The position numbers and the translations under genes are program-made. DNA of 40,344 nucleotides from Verrucomicrobiia bacterium (GTDB lineage: Bacteria > Verrucomicrobiota > Verrucomicrobiia > Opitutales > Opitutaceae). Below the pieces are notes generated by a model, which was given only the letters and a program-made list of their open reading frames with translations, made no database searches and was not told the DNA's origin. Within the stretch, counting starts at the first letter, position 1, and each line of letters begins with the position of its first letter. The stretch lies in assembly GCA_011525695.1 (NCBI GenBank), contig WYBX01000147.1, positions 1-40,344 on the forward strand. The letters are read 5' to 3'. Shown here in pieces: positions 31,981 through 40,344 of the stretch.

Positions 31981-33381
31981 ATGAAACCTCATAACGCAAC
32001 CCCGACACGCCGGGAATTCCTCACCTCGACCGCCATCGCCGCCACGAGCCTCTCGCTCGGCGCAACCAGCCTGGCGCAGACGGCGCCGGCCGGCCCGGTC
32101 GCGGCCAGCGACAAGGTTCGTGTCGGATTCATCGGCGTCGGCAACCGCGGGTCCCAGCTCCTGGCGATGTTCATGGCCCAGCCGGATGTGGAGGTGGCCG
32201 CGCTCTGCGACATCTATGAGCCGTACCTGCAGCGGGATCCGAGCCGGGTCCACCCGCGGTTCCGGGAGGGCGGCGCCGCGCTTGGCCGGCTGATTCCGGC
32301 GATGGGCGAACCGCTGGGCAGCGGGGTCAAGCGGTTCAAGGACTACCGTGCCCTGCTGGACCAGAAGGACATCGATGCGGTGTGCATCGCCACGCCGGAC
32401 CACTGGCACGCGATCCAGACCGTGGATGCGCTGAAGGCGGGGAAGGACATCTATGTTGAGAAGCCGCTGACCGCCACGATTCGCGAAGGACGGATGATGG
32501 TCGACGCCCAGGCGGCTAGCCGCCAGGTGGTGGCGGTCGGGTTGAACCGGCGTGGCAACCCGGTGTACCAGCAGCTCGCGCGGGAAATTCCCGCCGGCAA
32601 GATCGGCAAGGTGACAATCGCCCGGGCCGCGCGGGTCAGCAACATGTTCCCCAGCGGGATCGGCCGGATGGGGCCCGAGACGCCGCCGCCGGATCTCGAC
32701 TGGGATCTGTGGCTGGGGCCGCGCGCGTACCGTCCCTATCAATACAACATTGCGCCCTACCGGTTCCGCTGGTGGAGCGACTACTCGAGCCAGATGGGCA
32801 ACTGGGGCGTGCACTATCTTGACGTGATCCGCTGGATGCTCGGCGAGCAGGCCCCGATCGCGATCAGCGCCAGCGGCGGAAAGTATGCGGTGGACGACGA
32901 TCGGGACATCCCGGACACGATGGAGGTGACGTTCGAGTTCGCCTCGCGGGCGATGGCGGTCTTCGGGATCTATGAAGCCAGCGGCACCGGGCTGTTCCCG
33001 TTCGGCGAGATTGAGCTGCGGGGCACCAAGGGAACGCTGCACTGCTCGCAGAACGGCTATCGCGTCACGCCGGCGAAGGCTGGCCAGTTCCAGGCGGCGG
33101 GCAAGGCCATCGAGCCGGAGGAGTCGGCGCCGGGGGACAAGGGAGGCGATGTGGCCCTGGTGCGCGATTTCGTGGCCTGCGTGAAAAGCCGGCGGACCCC
33201 GCTCTGCCCGCTCGAGGAGGGCCACCGTTCGACCTGCTTTGCGCACCTGGCGAACATTGCGTTGAAGCTCGGCCGCCGGCTCGAATGGGACGCCCGGGCG
33301 GAGCGGTTCACGAATTCCGAGGAGGCGAATCGGCATTTGCATTACGAGTACCGGAAGCCCTGGGCGGCGCACCTGGCCTGA
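31981..33381 (+). CDS. Tat-exported Gfo/Idh/MocA family oxidoreductase
   Basis: The 466-residue protein has a twin-arginine signal, TRREFLTSTAIAATSLSLGA at 9-28, so it is folded with its cofactor and exported to the periplasm. The Rossmann part shows RVGFIGVGNRG at 47-57 and the family motif VEKPLTA at 159-165 (EKP). The C-terminal substrate half has WWSDYSSQMGNWGVHYLDVI, with the conserved His. The substrate is unknown; such exported oxidoreductases are abundant in Planctomycetota and Verrucomicrobiota and act in sugar conversion, in some cases as keto-sugar forming enzymes paired with DUF1080 hydrolases. The frame is open back to 31711 but the signal peptide fixes the ATG at 31981. Confidence 0.93.
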   Translation: MKPHNATPTRREFLTSTAIAATSLSLGATSLAQTAPAGPVAASDKVRVGFIGVGNRGSQLLAMFMAQPDVEVAALCDIYEPYLQRDPSRVHPRFREGGAALGRLIPAMGEPLGSGVKRFKDYRALLDQKDIDAVCIATPDHWHAIQTVDALKAGKDIYVEKPLTATIREGRMMVDAQAASRQVVAVGLNRRGNPVYQQLAREIPAGKIGKVTIARAARVSNMFPSGIGRMGPETPPPDLDWDLWLGPRAYRPYQYNIAPYRFRWWSDYSSQMGNWGVHYLDVIRWMLGEQAPIAISASGGKYAVDDDRDIPDTMEVTFEFASRAMAVFGIYEASGTGLFPFGEIELRGTKGTLHCSQNGYRVTPAKAGQFQAAGKAIEPEESAPGDKGGDVALVRDFVACVKSRRTPLCPLEEGHRSTCFAHLANIALKLGRRLEWDARAERFTNSEEANRHLHYEYRKPWAAHLA

Positions 33382-33396
33382 TGTGGATGCTCGGAT

Positions 33397-33486
33397 CGAT
33401 GAAGCGGGCCTTCAGCCCTGAGATTCTTTCGGTACGAAATCCTGGGCCGTTGGCCCAGGCTGGGATGAAACGGGCCTTTGGCCCTC
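33397..33486. repeat. Cluster of GGGCC-type palindromes
   Basis: Three small palindromes lie in the 290-base spacer after the oxidoreductase gene: GGGCCTTCAGCCC near 33406-33418, a perfect CCTGGGCC-GTT-GGCCCAGG hairpin at 33441-33459, and GGGCC-TTT-GGCCC near 33472-33484. The first and third share the lead GATGAA(A/G)CGGGCCTT. The unit 33469-33486 is the exact complement of 24983-25000. Confidence 0.75.
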
Positions 33487-33671
33487 CAGCCCCCGTCCAT
33501 GCATCCAGTGCTCACCTCCTGGTCTGAATGACTTTCATGGAGGACGACAAGGATTCAGCCACGTGCCGGTTTTCGTAACCTGTTCCAGGATTGCGGCCGG
33601 GCCGGATCCGGGACAGAACGGCCTTGCGAGGAGGAAATTTCCCCACTCAGTGCCCTTCCTTTTATCTGTCG

Positions 33672-36059
33672 ATGAGTCGCTGGAAATTCCTTTTCGCCGC
33701 CCTTGCGCTCGTCGCAGTGGCATTCTGGTTAGCCGGCCGTGGGGTATCTCCCCGCGATCGGGTCCCGGGTACTGACCGGGCCCTTGCGTCGGTCGGAACT
33801 CCGACCGCGGATCCGGCGGCCCAGCCGGGCCAGGTCAAGCGGATCGCGGCAGCCGAGGGCATGCCGGATCGGGTGCTCTTTGCCTATGCTCGCCCGGTCG
33901 ACGCTCCGTCGCTGGACGCGGCGCTCCCGGCTCCGTCACGAAAGATCAATTACGTCCGGTTGAATCACGCGCTGATCGACGGCAAGGGGTCCCCATTCTG
34001 GCAGCGGCCCGGGGAAGGCCGGGTGCAATTGCCGCTGCCCGACGGCAGCATGCTCACCGTCGTGATCGACGGCAGCGAGCAGATCGGTCCGGATCGGTTC
34101 ACGAGCCACGGCCGAATCGAGGGCCACCCCGGTAGCCGGGCGGTGTTTGCCGGTGGCGACGGTTTTCTGAGCGGATCGATCGATGACGTCGAGTTGGGGA
34201 GCTACGCGCTCCGACCGGCAACCGGTGAGCTGGCGCAGTTCTACCAGGTGGATCCGGTATTGGTCCTGCCCTGCGGGGGTGAACGCCGGCCGTTTGTGGA
34301 CGGCGCCGTCATGCAGGATTTGCTCGAACAGCGCGCGCGCGAGGCGGCGGCCGCCCGGGGTGCCGGGGACGATGCCGGCATCGAGGGCGCCACGACCGCC
34401 GCGGCGGTGAATCCGCAGCATGCCGAGGTGCATCTGCTGATGCTGTATACGCCGGCCCTGCTGCCGACGCTGCTTGGCGGATCGCGCGTGGCGGCAATCC
34501 AGAGCACATTCGACGCGGCGGTGGCCAAGGTGAACGTGAACCTGGCGGACAGCCAGGTGTCCGCCCGCGTGAAGCTCGTGGGGCTGGCCGAGACGAACTA
34601 CGACGAGTCGGTGAGCACCGAGGACAAGGTGCAGGATTCGGCCCTGAGCGCGCTTTATGGGACCGAGGATGGGCAGATGGACGAGGTCCATGCACGGCGT
34701 GACGCGGCCGGTGCGGATATCGTGATGCTGGCGCTCAGCCGGCGCGGCGAAAGCAGCGGGCTCGCCTTCCTGCTCGACTCGCCCGGTGATTTCTCGAATC
34801 CGCGGTTCGCGTTCGGCGTCGTCCAGTATTCGAACCTGCTGGCGACGACCGTGCTCGCCCACGAGCTCGGTCACGTTTTCGGCTGTGCGCACAACCGGGA
34901 GGATGCGAAGAGCGGGCCCGGGGCGTATCCGTACAGCTATGGCTACTGGTTCTACGGGGCGGACGGGCTCCGCTACCACGACATCATGGCGTATCCGCCG
35001 GGGAGGGAGCTGGCCTATTTCTCGAATCCCAACATCCAGCTGCCGGCGCCGATTTCAGCCCGGATCGGAATCGCCGCGGGGCAGCCGGGCGAGGCCGACA
35101 CCGCCCGGACGATCGAGCAGAACGCATTCGAGGTGGCGACGTTCAGGTTACAGACGCAAGCGGTGCCGAATGCCGGCACGCTGATCAATGTGGCCACCCG
35201 CGCCTATGTCGGGACGGGGGAGCAGGCATTGATTGGCGGGTTTATCGTTCGCGGCAGCCAGCCGAAGCGGATGCTGGTGCGGGCGGCGGGGCCTGCGCTG
35301 GCTTCCTTCGGGGTGCCGGACGTGCTCGAGAACCCGATTCTGCAACTGGTTCCCGAGACGGGCGCCTGGATCGTGAATGACGACTGGAGCCTGCAGCCAG
35401 GGGCGGCCGATGTGGCGGCCGCGGCGGCGCAGGCCGGGGCCTTCGCCTTTGCCACCGGCAGCCACGATGCGGCGCTGTTGGTCACGCTGGCACCCGGGAA
35501 GTATACCGCCATCGTGCAGGGCGCGAATGGCACGTCGGGCGCGGGGCTCGTCGAGGCCTACGAGATCGATCGTGGGGCCAACAAGATCGTGAACCTCTCG
35601 ACGCGCGGCTACGCGGACAACCAGGGGCGCGAAATGATCGGCGGCTTCGTCGTTGAGGGCGCCCCCGGTTCCACGAAGCGAATCCTGGTCGGCGTCCGGG
35701 GCCCGACGCTGGAACGCGATTATGGGATCACCGCCGCGATGTTCGATCCGTTCATGGAACTGCGCGATGGACGTGGGGAACTGCTGATCCAGAATGACGA
35801 CTGGACCAGCGGCGCGCAGTTCAGTGGCGGGCAGCGCGATGATTTCAAGCCGACGGTCGTGACCTACAGCGAGCAGCAGATCTTTGCGACGGGTTTTGCG
35901 CCTTCCAACCGGCGGGAGCCATGTGTCATGGTCGATCTGCCGCCGGGGAGTTACACGGCGATCGTCAAGCCGTTCGAGTTGCGTGATTCCAATCCGGATC
36001 TCGACCAGCCCGCCCAGCCGGGCGTGGCAATCGTCGAGGTGTACGAGATCGATCCGTAG
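33672..36059 (+). CDS. Secreted reprolysin-like zinc metalloprotease with repeated C-terminal module
   Basis: The 795-residue protein starts with a hydrophobic signal (WKFLFAALALVAVAFWLAG at 4-22). After a propeptide-like region, the metzincin core runs from about 252 to 490, with the zinc motif HELGHVFGCAH at 397-407 and the Met-turn DIMAYPP (M439). This is the M12B/M43-type zincin layout with catalytic Glu 398. The tail holds two related modules of about 130-155 residues: LINVATRAYVGTGEQALIGG at 504-523 and IVNLSTRGYADNQGREMIGG at 639-658, each followed by an R(M/I)LV-(R/G)xxGP-L line, an NDDW and a late GxYTAIV...VEVYEID. It should be exported and degrade protein or remodel the surface. 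The role of the tail modules is unknown; binding or sorting is likely. Confidence 0.9.
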   Translation: MSRWKFLFAALALVAVAFWLAGRGVSPRDRVPGTDRALASVGTPTADPAAQPGQVKRIAAAEGMPDRVLFAYARPVDAPSLDAALPAPSRKINYVRLNHALIDGKGSPFWQRPGEGRVQLPLPDGSMLTVVIDGSEQIGPDRFTSHGRIEGHPGSRAVFAGGDGFLSGSIDDVELGSYALRPATGELAQFYQVDPVLVLPCGGERRPFVDGAVMQDLLEQRAREAAAARGAGDDAGIEGATTAAAVNPQHAEVHLLMLYTPALLPTLLGGSRVAAIQSTFDAAVAKVNVNLADSQVSARVKLVGLAETNYDESVSTEDKVQDSALSALYGTEDGQMDEVHARRDAAGADIVMLALSRRGESSGLAFLLDSPGDFSNPRFAFGVVQYSNLLATTVLAHELGHVFGCAHNREDAKSGPGAYPYSYGYWFYGADGLRYHDIMAYPPGRELAYFSNPNIQLPAPISARIGIAAGQPGEADTARTIEQNAFEVATFRLQTQAVPNAGTLINVATRAYVGTGEQALIGGFIVRGSQPKRMLVRAAGPALASFGVPDVLENPILQLVPETGAWIVNDDWSLQPGAADVAAAAAQAGAFAFATGSHDAALLVTLAPGKYTAIVQGANGTSGAGLVEAYEIDRGANKIVNLSTRGYADNQGREMIGGFVVEGAPGSTKRILVGVRGPTLERDYGITAAMFDPFMELRDGRGELLIQNDDWTSGAQFSGGQRDDFKPTVVTYSEQQIFATGFAPSNRREPCVMVDLPPGSYTAIVKPFELRDSNPDLDQPAQPGVAIVEVYEIDP

Positions 36060-36556
36060 TAATTTCGCTCTCGCGGACGAAATTGGAGGCCACGAGCAGG
36101 ACTCCCGTGCCACTTGGTGGCGGGCAGGCCGCGTCGTCCACAAACCCGATGGGGAATTCATTCTGCGAAGCGGATCGATCTTCATGGCCGTGACGGAGCA
36201 CGGCCCTCCATCTACGAAGTTCGGACTTCGCGGCCGGGGCGTGTCGAACCCGTCGATGGGCCGGTTGCGTGGAAGCGGCGTCCCGCCCGATTTGGAAACA
36301 AGCGGCAAGATGCCGCTTTCCACGGTGAGCCGAATTTCCCATGAGATATGCGGCACGGCGAAAGGGGTACTTTCGATTTGCGCATGACGCTGGATCGGCG
36401 ATGTTGAACGCGTCCGGCGTGAACACGATCGCGACCGGACACTGCACAGCATCACCAACCTCTCGGACCACGAGGCTTCATCGCCATGCGACAAGCACCC
36501 CCGTCCCCTCCCGCCGGCCCGCTGGATTTCCATCCGAGGAAAGCAGCGGAGGCGGC
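36060..36556. repeat. Repeat-filled spacer, second locus of the hairpin repeat
   Basis: About 500 bases without a gene. Bases 36131-36163 are the complement of the box at 21466-21498 (28 of 33 match). A hairpin at 36186-36205 has stem GGCCGTG/CACGGCC and loop acggag, and its flank ctccatctacgaagttc recurs, complemented, beside the third hairpin of the first locus. A further 8-bp hairpin, AAGCGGCA-aga-TGCCGCTT, is at 36300-36318. Promoter sequences of panB must lie near the end but were not resolved. Confidence 0.8.
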
Positions 36557-37348
36557 GTGAAAAGCATTCTCGAATTCTCGCGCGCCCAGCGCGAAGCCCA
36601 GCCGATCGTGATGCTCACCGCCTACGACGCGCTGATGGCGCGGCTTGTGGCGGCGAGCGAGGCCGACGCCATCCTGGTGGGCGACAGCGCGGCCATGGTC
36701 GTGCACGGGTTTCCGTCCACCATCCATGCGACGGTCGAAATGATGCAGGCCCATGTGGCCGCGGTCCGCCGCGGTGCGCCCGAGATCGTGGTCGTCGCGG
36801 ACCTGCCGTTCCTGAGCGTCCGCCGGGGAAAGGTGGCGGCGACCGATGCGGCCGGGGCGCTGATGCAGGCGGGTGCGACCGCGGTCAAGATCGAGGGCGT
36901 GGCGGGTCATGACGACGTCATTGCCCACCTGGTGGAGAGCGGGATTCCGGTGATGGGGCATCTCGGGCTGACGCCGCAGTCGGTGCACCAGCTGGGTGGA
37001 TACCGGATGCAGGGTCGCGATCCCGAGGCGGCGTCGCGGCTGCGGAGCGAGGCCGGCCGGCTGGAGGAGCTCGGGGCCTTTGCTTTCGTGCTCGAATGCG
37101 TGCCCGCGGCGCTGGCCGCGGAAATCACCGCCGAGCGCCGGATTCCGAGCATTGGCATCGGCGCCGGCGCCGGCACCGCGGGTCAGGTGCTCGTTTGCTC
37201 GGATCTGCTCGGGCTCGATCCCCGGTTCCAGCCGCGTTTCGCCCGGCGGTACCTGGAGGGCGACGAACTCGTGCGGGAGGCGATCAACCGGTTCGCCCGC
37301 GACGTGCGCGCCGCCCAGTTTCCCTCGCCCCAGGAGGTGCTCGCGTGA
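36557..37348 (+). CDS. panB: 3-methyl-2-oxobutanoate hydroxymethyltransferase PanB
   Basis: The 263-residue TIM-barrel enzyme adds a hydroxymethyl group from 5,10-methylene-tetrahydrofolate to 2-ketoisovalerate to make ketopantoate, the first step of pantothenate synthesis. Active-site features are VMLTAYDA at 18-25, metal-binding VGDS at 41-44, ADLPF with D82, KIEG at 111-114, GHLGLTPQSVHQLGGY and LECVP with the catalytic Glu. The start is GTG at 36557, the only candidate that keeps the conserved N-terminus; GGAGG at 36548-36552 precedes it, at a short distance of 4 bases. It opens a four-gene operon; its stop overlaps the panC start (GTGA). Confidence 0.96.
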   Translation: MKSILEFSRAQREAQPIVMLTAYDALMARLVAASEADAILVGDSAAMVVHGFPSTIHATVEMMQAHVAAVRRGAPEIVVVADLPFLSVRRGKVAATDAAGALMQAGATAVKIEGVAGHDDVIAHLVESGIPVMGHLGLTPQSVHQLGGYRMQGRDPEAASRLRSEAGRLEELGAFAFVLECVPAALAAEITAERRIPSIGIGAGAGTAGQVLVCSDLLGLDPRFQPRFARRYLEGDELVREAINRFARDVRAAQFPSPQEVLA

Positions 37349-38184
37349 GCACGCTGTGCGCGGGGATCGCGGCCTGGCGGGCGCTGCGGGATTCCCCCGG
37401 CTGGGCCGGACGCAGCGTGGGCCTGGTGCCGACCATGGGCGCACTGCACGCGGGTCACGAGGCGCTGCTGGCGCGGGCCCGGGCGGAAAACGAGCGCGTC
37501 GTCCTGACGGTGTTCGTCAATCCCACGCAGTTCGACGATCCCGCCGATCTCGCCAAGTATCCGAAGACGCTGGACGCAGACGCCCGGCTCGCGGCACCGT
37601 ATGCCGATGCCATCGTCGCCCCTGCGCCCGGCGAAATCTACCGCGACGGCTATCGATACCGGGTGACCGAGTCCGAACGCAGCCTCCTGCTGGAGGGGGC
37701 GCACCGGCCGGGACATTTCACCGGCGTGCTCACGGTCGTGTTGAAGCTCTTCAACCTCGTGCAGCCGTGCCGGGCCTATTTCGGCGAAAAGGACTGGCAG
37801 CAGCTGGAACTCGTGCGCGGGATGGTGGAAGCGCTGCTGCTGCCGATCGAGATCGTGGGCTGCCCGACCGTGCGGGAGCCGGACGGGCTGGCCCTGAGTT
37901 CCCGCAATCGCCGGCTCTCGCCGGCCGGACGACTGAAGGCCGCCGAATTTCCGCGGATCCTTCAGGCCGCCGATAGTGCCGCCGTGGCCGCCGCCCGGCT
38001 GGAGGCGGCTGGATTCACGGTGGATTACATCGAGGATGTCGGCGGGAGACGGCTGGGTGCTGTCCGGCTCGAGAGCGTCCGATTGATTGACAACCTGTCC
38101 CTCGCTTCGGAATTGGAGGCGATGACGCTTCCGGCGGGGGGTCGCCGGCCGATCCGCCCGCGAACGCAATCTTCCACCCCATGA
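37345..38184 (+). CDS. panC: Pantothenate synthetase PanC
   Basis: The 279-residue ligase joins pantoate and beta-alanine with ATP through a pantoyl-adenylate. It shows the nucleotidylyltransferase PTMGALHAGH motif at 29-38, NPTQFDDPADLAKYP, the GHFTGVLTVVLKLFN loop, YFGEKDWQQL and LSSRNRRLS (the KMSKS-like site). The GTG start overlaps the panB stop by 4 bases with AGGAGG 7 bases ahead, a clear case of translational coupling. The small C-terminal domain is present. Its stop overlaps the coaBC ATG. panD and panE are not in the window. Confidence 0.95.
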   Translation: MSTLCAGIAAWRALRDSPGWAGRSVGLVPTMGALHAGHEALLARARAENERVVLTVFVNPTQFDDPADLAKYPKTLDADARLAAPYADAIVAPAPGEIYRDGYRYRVTESERSLLLEGAHRPGHFTGVLTVVLKLFNLVQPCRAYFGEKDWQQLELVRGMVEALLLPIEIVGCPTVREPDGLALSSRNRRLSPAGRLKAAEFPRILQAADSAAVAAARLEAAGFTVDYIEDVGGRRLGAVRLESVRLIDNLSLASELEAMTLPAGGRRPIRPRTQSSTP

Positions 38185-39407
38185 GCCAGATTCTCGTCAT
38201 TCTCACCGGTTCCATCGCGTGCTACAAGGCGTGCGAGGTAGTCTCGCAACTGGTCCAGCGCGGTCATCGCGTCCGGACCGTGGCGACAAAATCGGCGCTG
38301 CAGTTTGTCGGCGCGACCACGCTGGAGGCGCTCACGGGGGAGAAAGTGGCGAGCGAGCTGTTTGCCGAGGGCGAGGCGCTGGATCACATCGGGCTCGAGC
38401 GGTGGGCGGATCTGGTCGTGGTCTGCCCGGCCACCGCGCATTTGCTGAACCGGATGGCGGCGGGCCTGGCCGATGATCTGGCTGGGGCGCTGCTGCTGGC
38501 GCACGACTGGAAGAAGCCGCTGCTGATTGCACCGGCGATGAATCCGATGATGTGGAGCCATCCGGCGACGATGGCGGCCGTGGAGAAACTGTGCGGCTGG
38601 GGGGCGCGGCTGGTGGCGCCGGGCAATGGTCGCACCGCGTGCGGGGAAGCCGGCGAGGGGCGGCTGGCCGAGCCCAAAGTGATTGTCGACGCCATCGAAG
38701 CGATCCTGGTGCAGCCGTTGCGGCGACTGCGGCTGCTGATCACGAGCGGCGGCACGGCGGAGCCGATCGACGGTGTGCGGGTGCTGACCAACACGAGCAC
38801 GGGAGCAACCGGCGCAGCACTGGCCGCGCATTTTGCCCAGCGCGGCCATGGCGTGGCGCTGGTGCGCGCGCGCTCGGCGCAACCGGCCCCCGCCGCGTGT
38901 CGGGAGGCGCTCTTCACCACCTTTGCGGAACTTGACGCGCAGCTGGGGCAATTGCTTGGCGGCGAGAATTTCGACGCGGTTATCCATGCGGCGGCCGTGG
39001 GCGACTTTGCGATCGATGCGGTCGAAGTGGGCGGGGTCGTCCGCGCCCCCGGCGAAGGGAAACTGGACTCCGACATAGCCCCGACGCTGCGGCTGCGGAA
39101 GAACCCGAAGCTGCTGGATGCGCTGCGGACCCGCAGCCGCAACCCTGCGGTGAAGGTGGTCGCCTTCAAGCTGACGCGAGGTGCCGATTCCGAGCGTGTT
39201 CGGGCGGCGGTGCGGTCGCTCCTGCGCGGCGGCGCCGCAGATTACGTGGTGCACAACGATCTCGCCGCACGGGCGGACAGCGGCCCATTTCCCGCGGACA
39301 TCTGGGATGCCGCTGGTTCCATCGTGGAACGCTGCCCGGATCGGGACGCCATCGGGCCCGCCCTGGAGAAGCTGCTGATGCTGCCGGCGGACGAACCGAA
39401 GGAGTAA
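38181..39407 (+). CDS. coaBC: Bifunctional phosphopantothenoylcysteine decarboxylase/synthetase CoaBC
   Basis: The 408-residue protein carries two CoA pathway steps. The N-terminal FMN-dependent decarboxylase (CoaC, about 1-180) shows LTGSIACYKA at 8-17, the catalytic His in ALDHIGLERWAD (H69), the PAMNPMMW motif at 118-125 and the catalytic Cys in RTACGEAGEGR (C154). The C-terminal CTP-dependent synthetase (CoaB, about 184-408) opens with LLITSGGTAEPIDGVR and has the NTSTG segment and the Lys-containing KLDSDIAPTLRLRKNPKLLD. Domain order and length are normal. Its ATG overlaps the panC stop (ATGA), so it is translated with the pantothenate genes. Confidence 0.95.
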   Translation: MSQILVILTGSIACYKACEVVSQLVQRGHRVRTVATKSALQFVGATTLEALTGEKVASELFAEGEALDHIGLERWADLVVVCPATAHLLNRMAAGLADDLAGALLLAHDWKKPLLIAPAMNPMMWSHPATMAAVEKLCGWGARLVAPGNGRTACGEAGEGRLAEPKVIVDAIEAILVQPLRRLRLLITSGGTAEPIDGVRVLTNTSTGATGAALAAHFAQRGHGVALVRARSAQPAPAACREALFTTFAELDAQLGQLLGGENFDAVIHAAAVGDFAIDAVEVGGVVRAPGEGKLDSDIAPTLRLRKNPKLLDALRTRSRNPAVKVVAFKLTRGADSERVRAAVRSLLRGGAADYVVHNDLAARADSGPFPADIWDAAGSIVERCPDRDAIGPALEKLLMLPADEPKE

Positions 39408-39417
39408 TTTGCCATCC

Positions 39418-40191
39418 ATGCTCCTTTGCCTCGACATCGGTAATACACAGATCCACGGCGGGGTGTTCGACGGAGATGCCCTGCGCATGCAGTTGCGAAA
39501 GACCACGCACCCGCTGGGCTCGTCGGACGAGTTCGGCGTGTTTTTCGCCGCCGTGCTCCGCGAGAATGGGGTGGATCCGGGGCAAGTCCGGCAGGTCGCC
39601 ATCTGTTCCGTCGTGCCCCGGGCCTTGCACCCCATTCGCAGCGCCTGCCTGAAATATTTTCGGGCGGAGCCGTTTGTGCTGCAGGCGGGGGTGAAGACGG
39701 GTTTGAAGGTCCGCTACCGCAATCCGCACGAGGTGGGCGCCGACCGCATCGCGGGCGCGATCGGTGCGACCCAACGGAAGCCGGCCATGAACGTGCTGGT
39801 GGTCGATTGCGGGACGGCGACGACGTTCGACGTGGTGACGGCCGCGGGAGACTACCTGGGCGGCGCGATTTTGCCGGGCATCGGGGTGTCGGTCGAAGCA
39901 CTTGCTGGCCGGACGGCGAAGCTGCCGAGCGTGGAAATCACACGTCCTGCGGTTGCCCTGGGCAGGTCAACCATCGAGAGCATGCAGGCGGGGATTTACC
40001 ATGGACACGTCGGTGCGATCCGGCACCTCGTGGGCGAGTTGGCGCGTGAGGCGTTCCATGGCGAGCATCCCTACGTGGTCGGAACAGGAGGGTTTGCGCG
40101 GCTGCTGGCGGCGGAGAAGCTCTTCGATGAAGTCGTTCCTGAATTGGTGTTACTGGGATTGAAGCACGCGGCGGAAATGAATCGGGAGTAG
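39418..40191 (+). CDS. coaX: Type III pantothenate kinase CoaX
   Basis: The 257-residue ASKHA-fold kinase phosphorylates pantothenate with ATP, in place of CoaA; it is insensitive to CoA feedback and needs a monovalent cation. Family marks are MLLCLDIGNTQIHGGVFDG at the start, the GADRIAGAIGA segment, VVDCGTATTFDVV and the later GGAILPGIGVS. The ATG at 39418 matches the usual N-terminus; a TTG at 39409 would add three residues, and AAGGAG near 39398-39403 could serve either. It closes the panB-panC-coaBC-coaX operon, 10 bases after the coaBC stop, so the window encodes most of the route from ketoisovalerate to 4'-phosphopantetheine. Confidence 0.93.
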   Translation: MLLCLDIGNTQIHGGVFDGDALRMQLRKTTHPLGSSDEFGVFFAAVLRENGVDPGQVRQVAICSVVPRALHPIRSACLKYFRAEPFVLQAGVKTGLKVRYRNPHEVGADRIAGAIGATQRKPAMNVLVVDCGTATTFDVVTAAGDYLGGAILPGIGVSVEALAGRTAKLPSVEITRPAVALGRSTIESMQAGIYHGHVGAIRHLVGELAREAFHGEHPYVVGTGGFARLLAAEKLFDEVVPELVLLGLKHAAEMNRE

Positions 40192-40250
40192 GCCAGGGGA
40201 CTCTTAGTTCGCGCAATTCTTACCGCGGGAGCCGCAACCGAAGGTTATTT

Positions 40251-40300
40251 GTTGGGACACAGAGTGCACAGAGGAAACACGGAGGTCACAGAGAACGGCA
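40251..40300. repeat. CACAGAG-type interspersed repeat at the window end
   Basis: The spacer after coaX holds several ACAGAG units (around 40258, 40269 and 40287) with cacggagg between them. Sequences of the form cacagag-cacggag-cacagag are widespread non-coding repeats in environmental bacterial genomes. The copy is close to the window edge, and nothing else was seen from 40192 to the end. Confidence 0.6.
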
Positions 40301-40344
40301 GGCTGGTTTTGCAAAGGAACAACTCTGTGCCCTCCTGTCCGGCC

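Overview
The window looks like chromosome of a high-GC Gram-negative bacterium, most plausibly a Verrucomicrobiota of the Opitutales/Opitutaceae type. This is an inference from a PEP-CTERM surface protein, a Tat-exported Gfo/Idh/MocA oxidoreductase, fragments of 3-keto-disaccharide-hydrolase (DUF1080) and GH109-type genes, a secreted zincin with a repeated C-terminal module, and many small hairpin repeats between genes. No rRNA, tRNA, CRISPR array or transposase gene was seen.

Layout. 1-1.7 kb: 3' part of a repeat-rich PEP-CTERM protein. 1.7-2.7 kb: a chorismatase (FkbO/Hyg5/XanB2 family) on the minus strand. 3.1-3.6 kb: a small AT-richer membrane protein gene. 3.65-14.3 kb: a minus-strand defence operon transcribed hsdM, DUF262-HNH (GmrSD-like) gene, hsdS, a short PLD-like remnant, an AlbA_2/ATPase gene, hsdR. 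This is a full type I restriction-modification system with two extra probable defence or regulatory genes inside it. 14.8-19.0 kb: a minus-strand pair of a GalU-like nucleotidyltransferase and a 1129-residue fusion of a GHMP sugar kinase and a UDP-sugar pyrophosphorylase. 19.1-21.4 kb: plus-strand PTPS, FolE2 and an SDR, which together could make tetrahydrobiopterin from GTP. 21.7-26.7 kb: GntP permease, two decayed gene ends (DUF1080 and GH109-like), then a DapA/NanA-type aldolase with an SSS transporter, which looks like a sugar-acid uptake and breakdown block. 26.9-29.2 kb: murA-ruvB. 29.4-30.6 kb: a low-complexity Pro/Ala then Arg/Gly-rich protein with a strong terminator. 30.8-31.7 kb: convergent dimeric dUTPase and hotdog thioesterase. 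32.0-36.1 kb: Tat-exported oxidoreductase and secreted metalloprotease. 36.6-40.2 kb: panB-panC-coaBC-coaX, a tightly overlapped pantothenate/CoA operon.

The spacers carry at least three kinds of short palindromic repeat. One occurs in two spacers 15 kb apart, in opposite orientation, with paired base changes in the stem and a conserved loop and flank. The most notable items are the defence operon with nested DUF262-HNH and AlbA_2 genes, the kinase-uridylyltransferase fusion with altered nucleotide-binding motifs, the candidate FolE2-PTPS-SDR biopterin cluster, and the covarying hairpin repeat.
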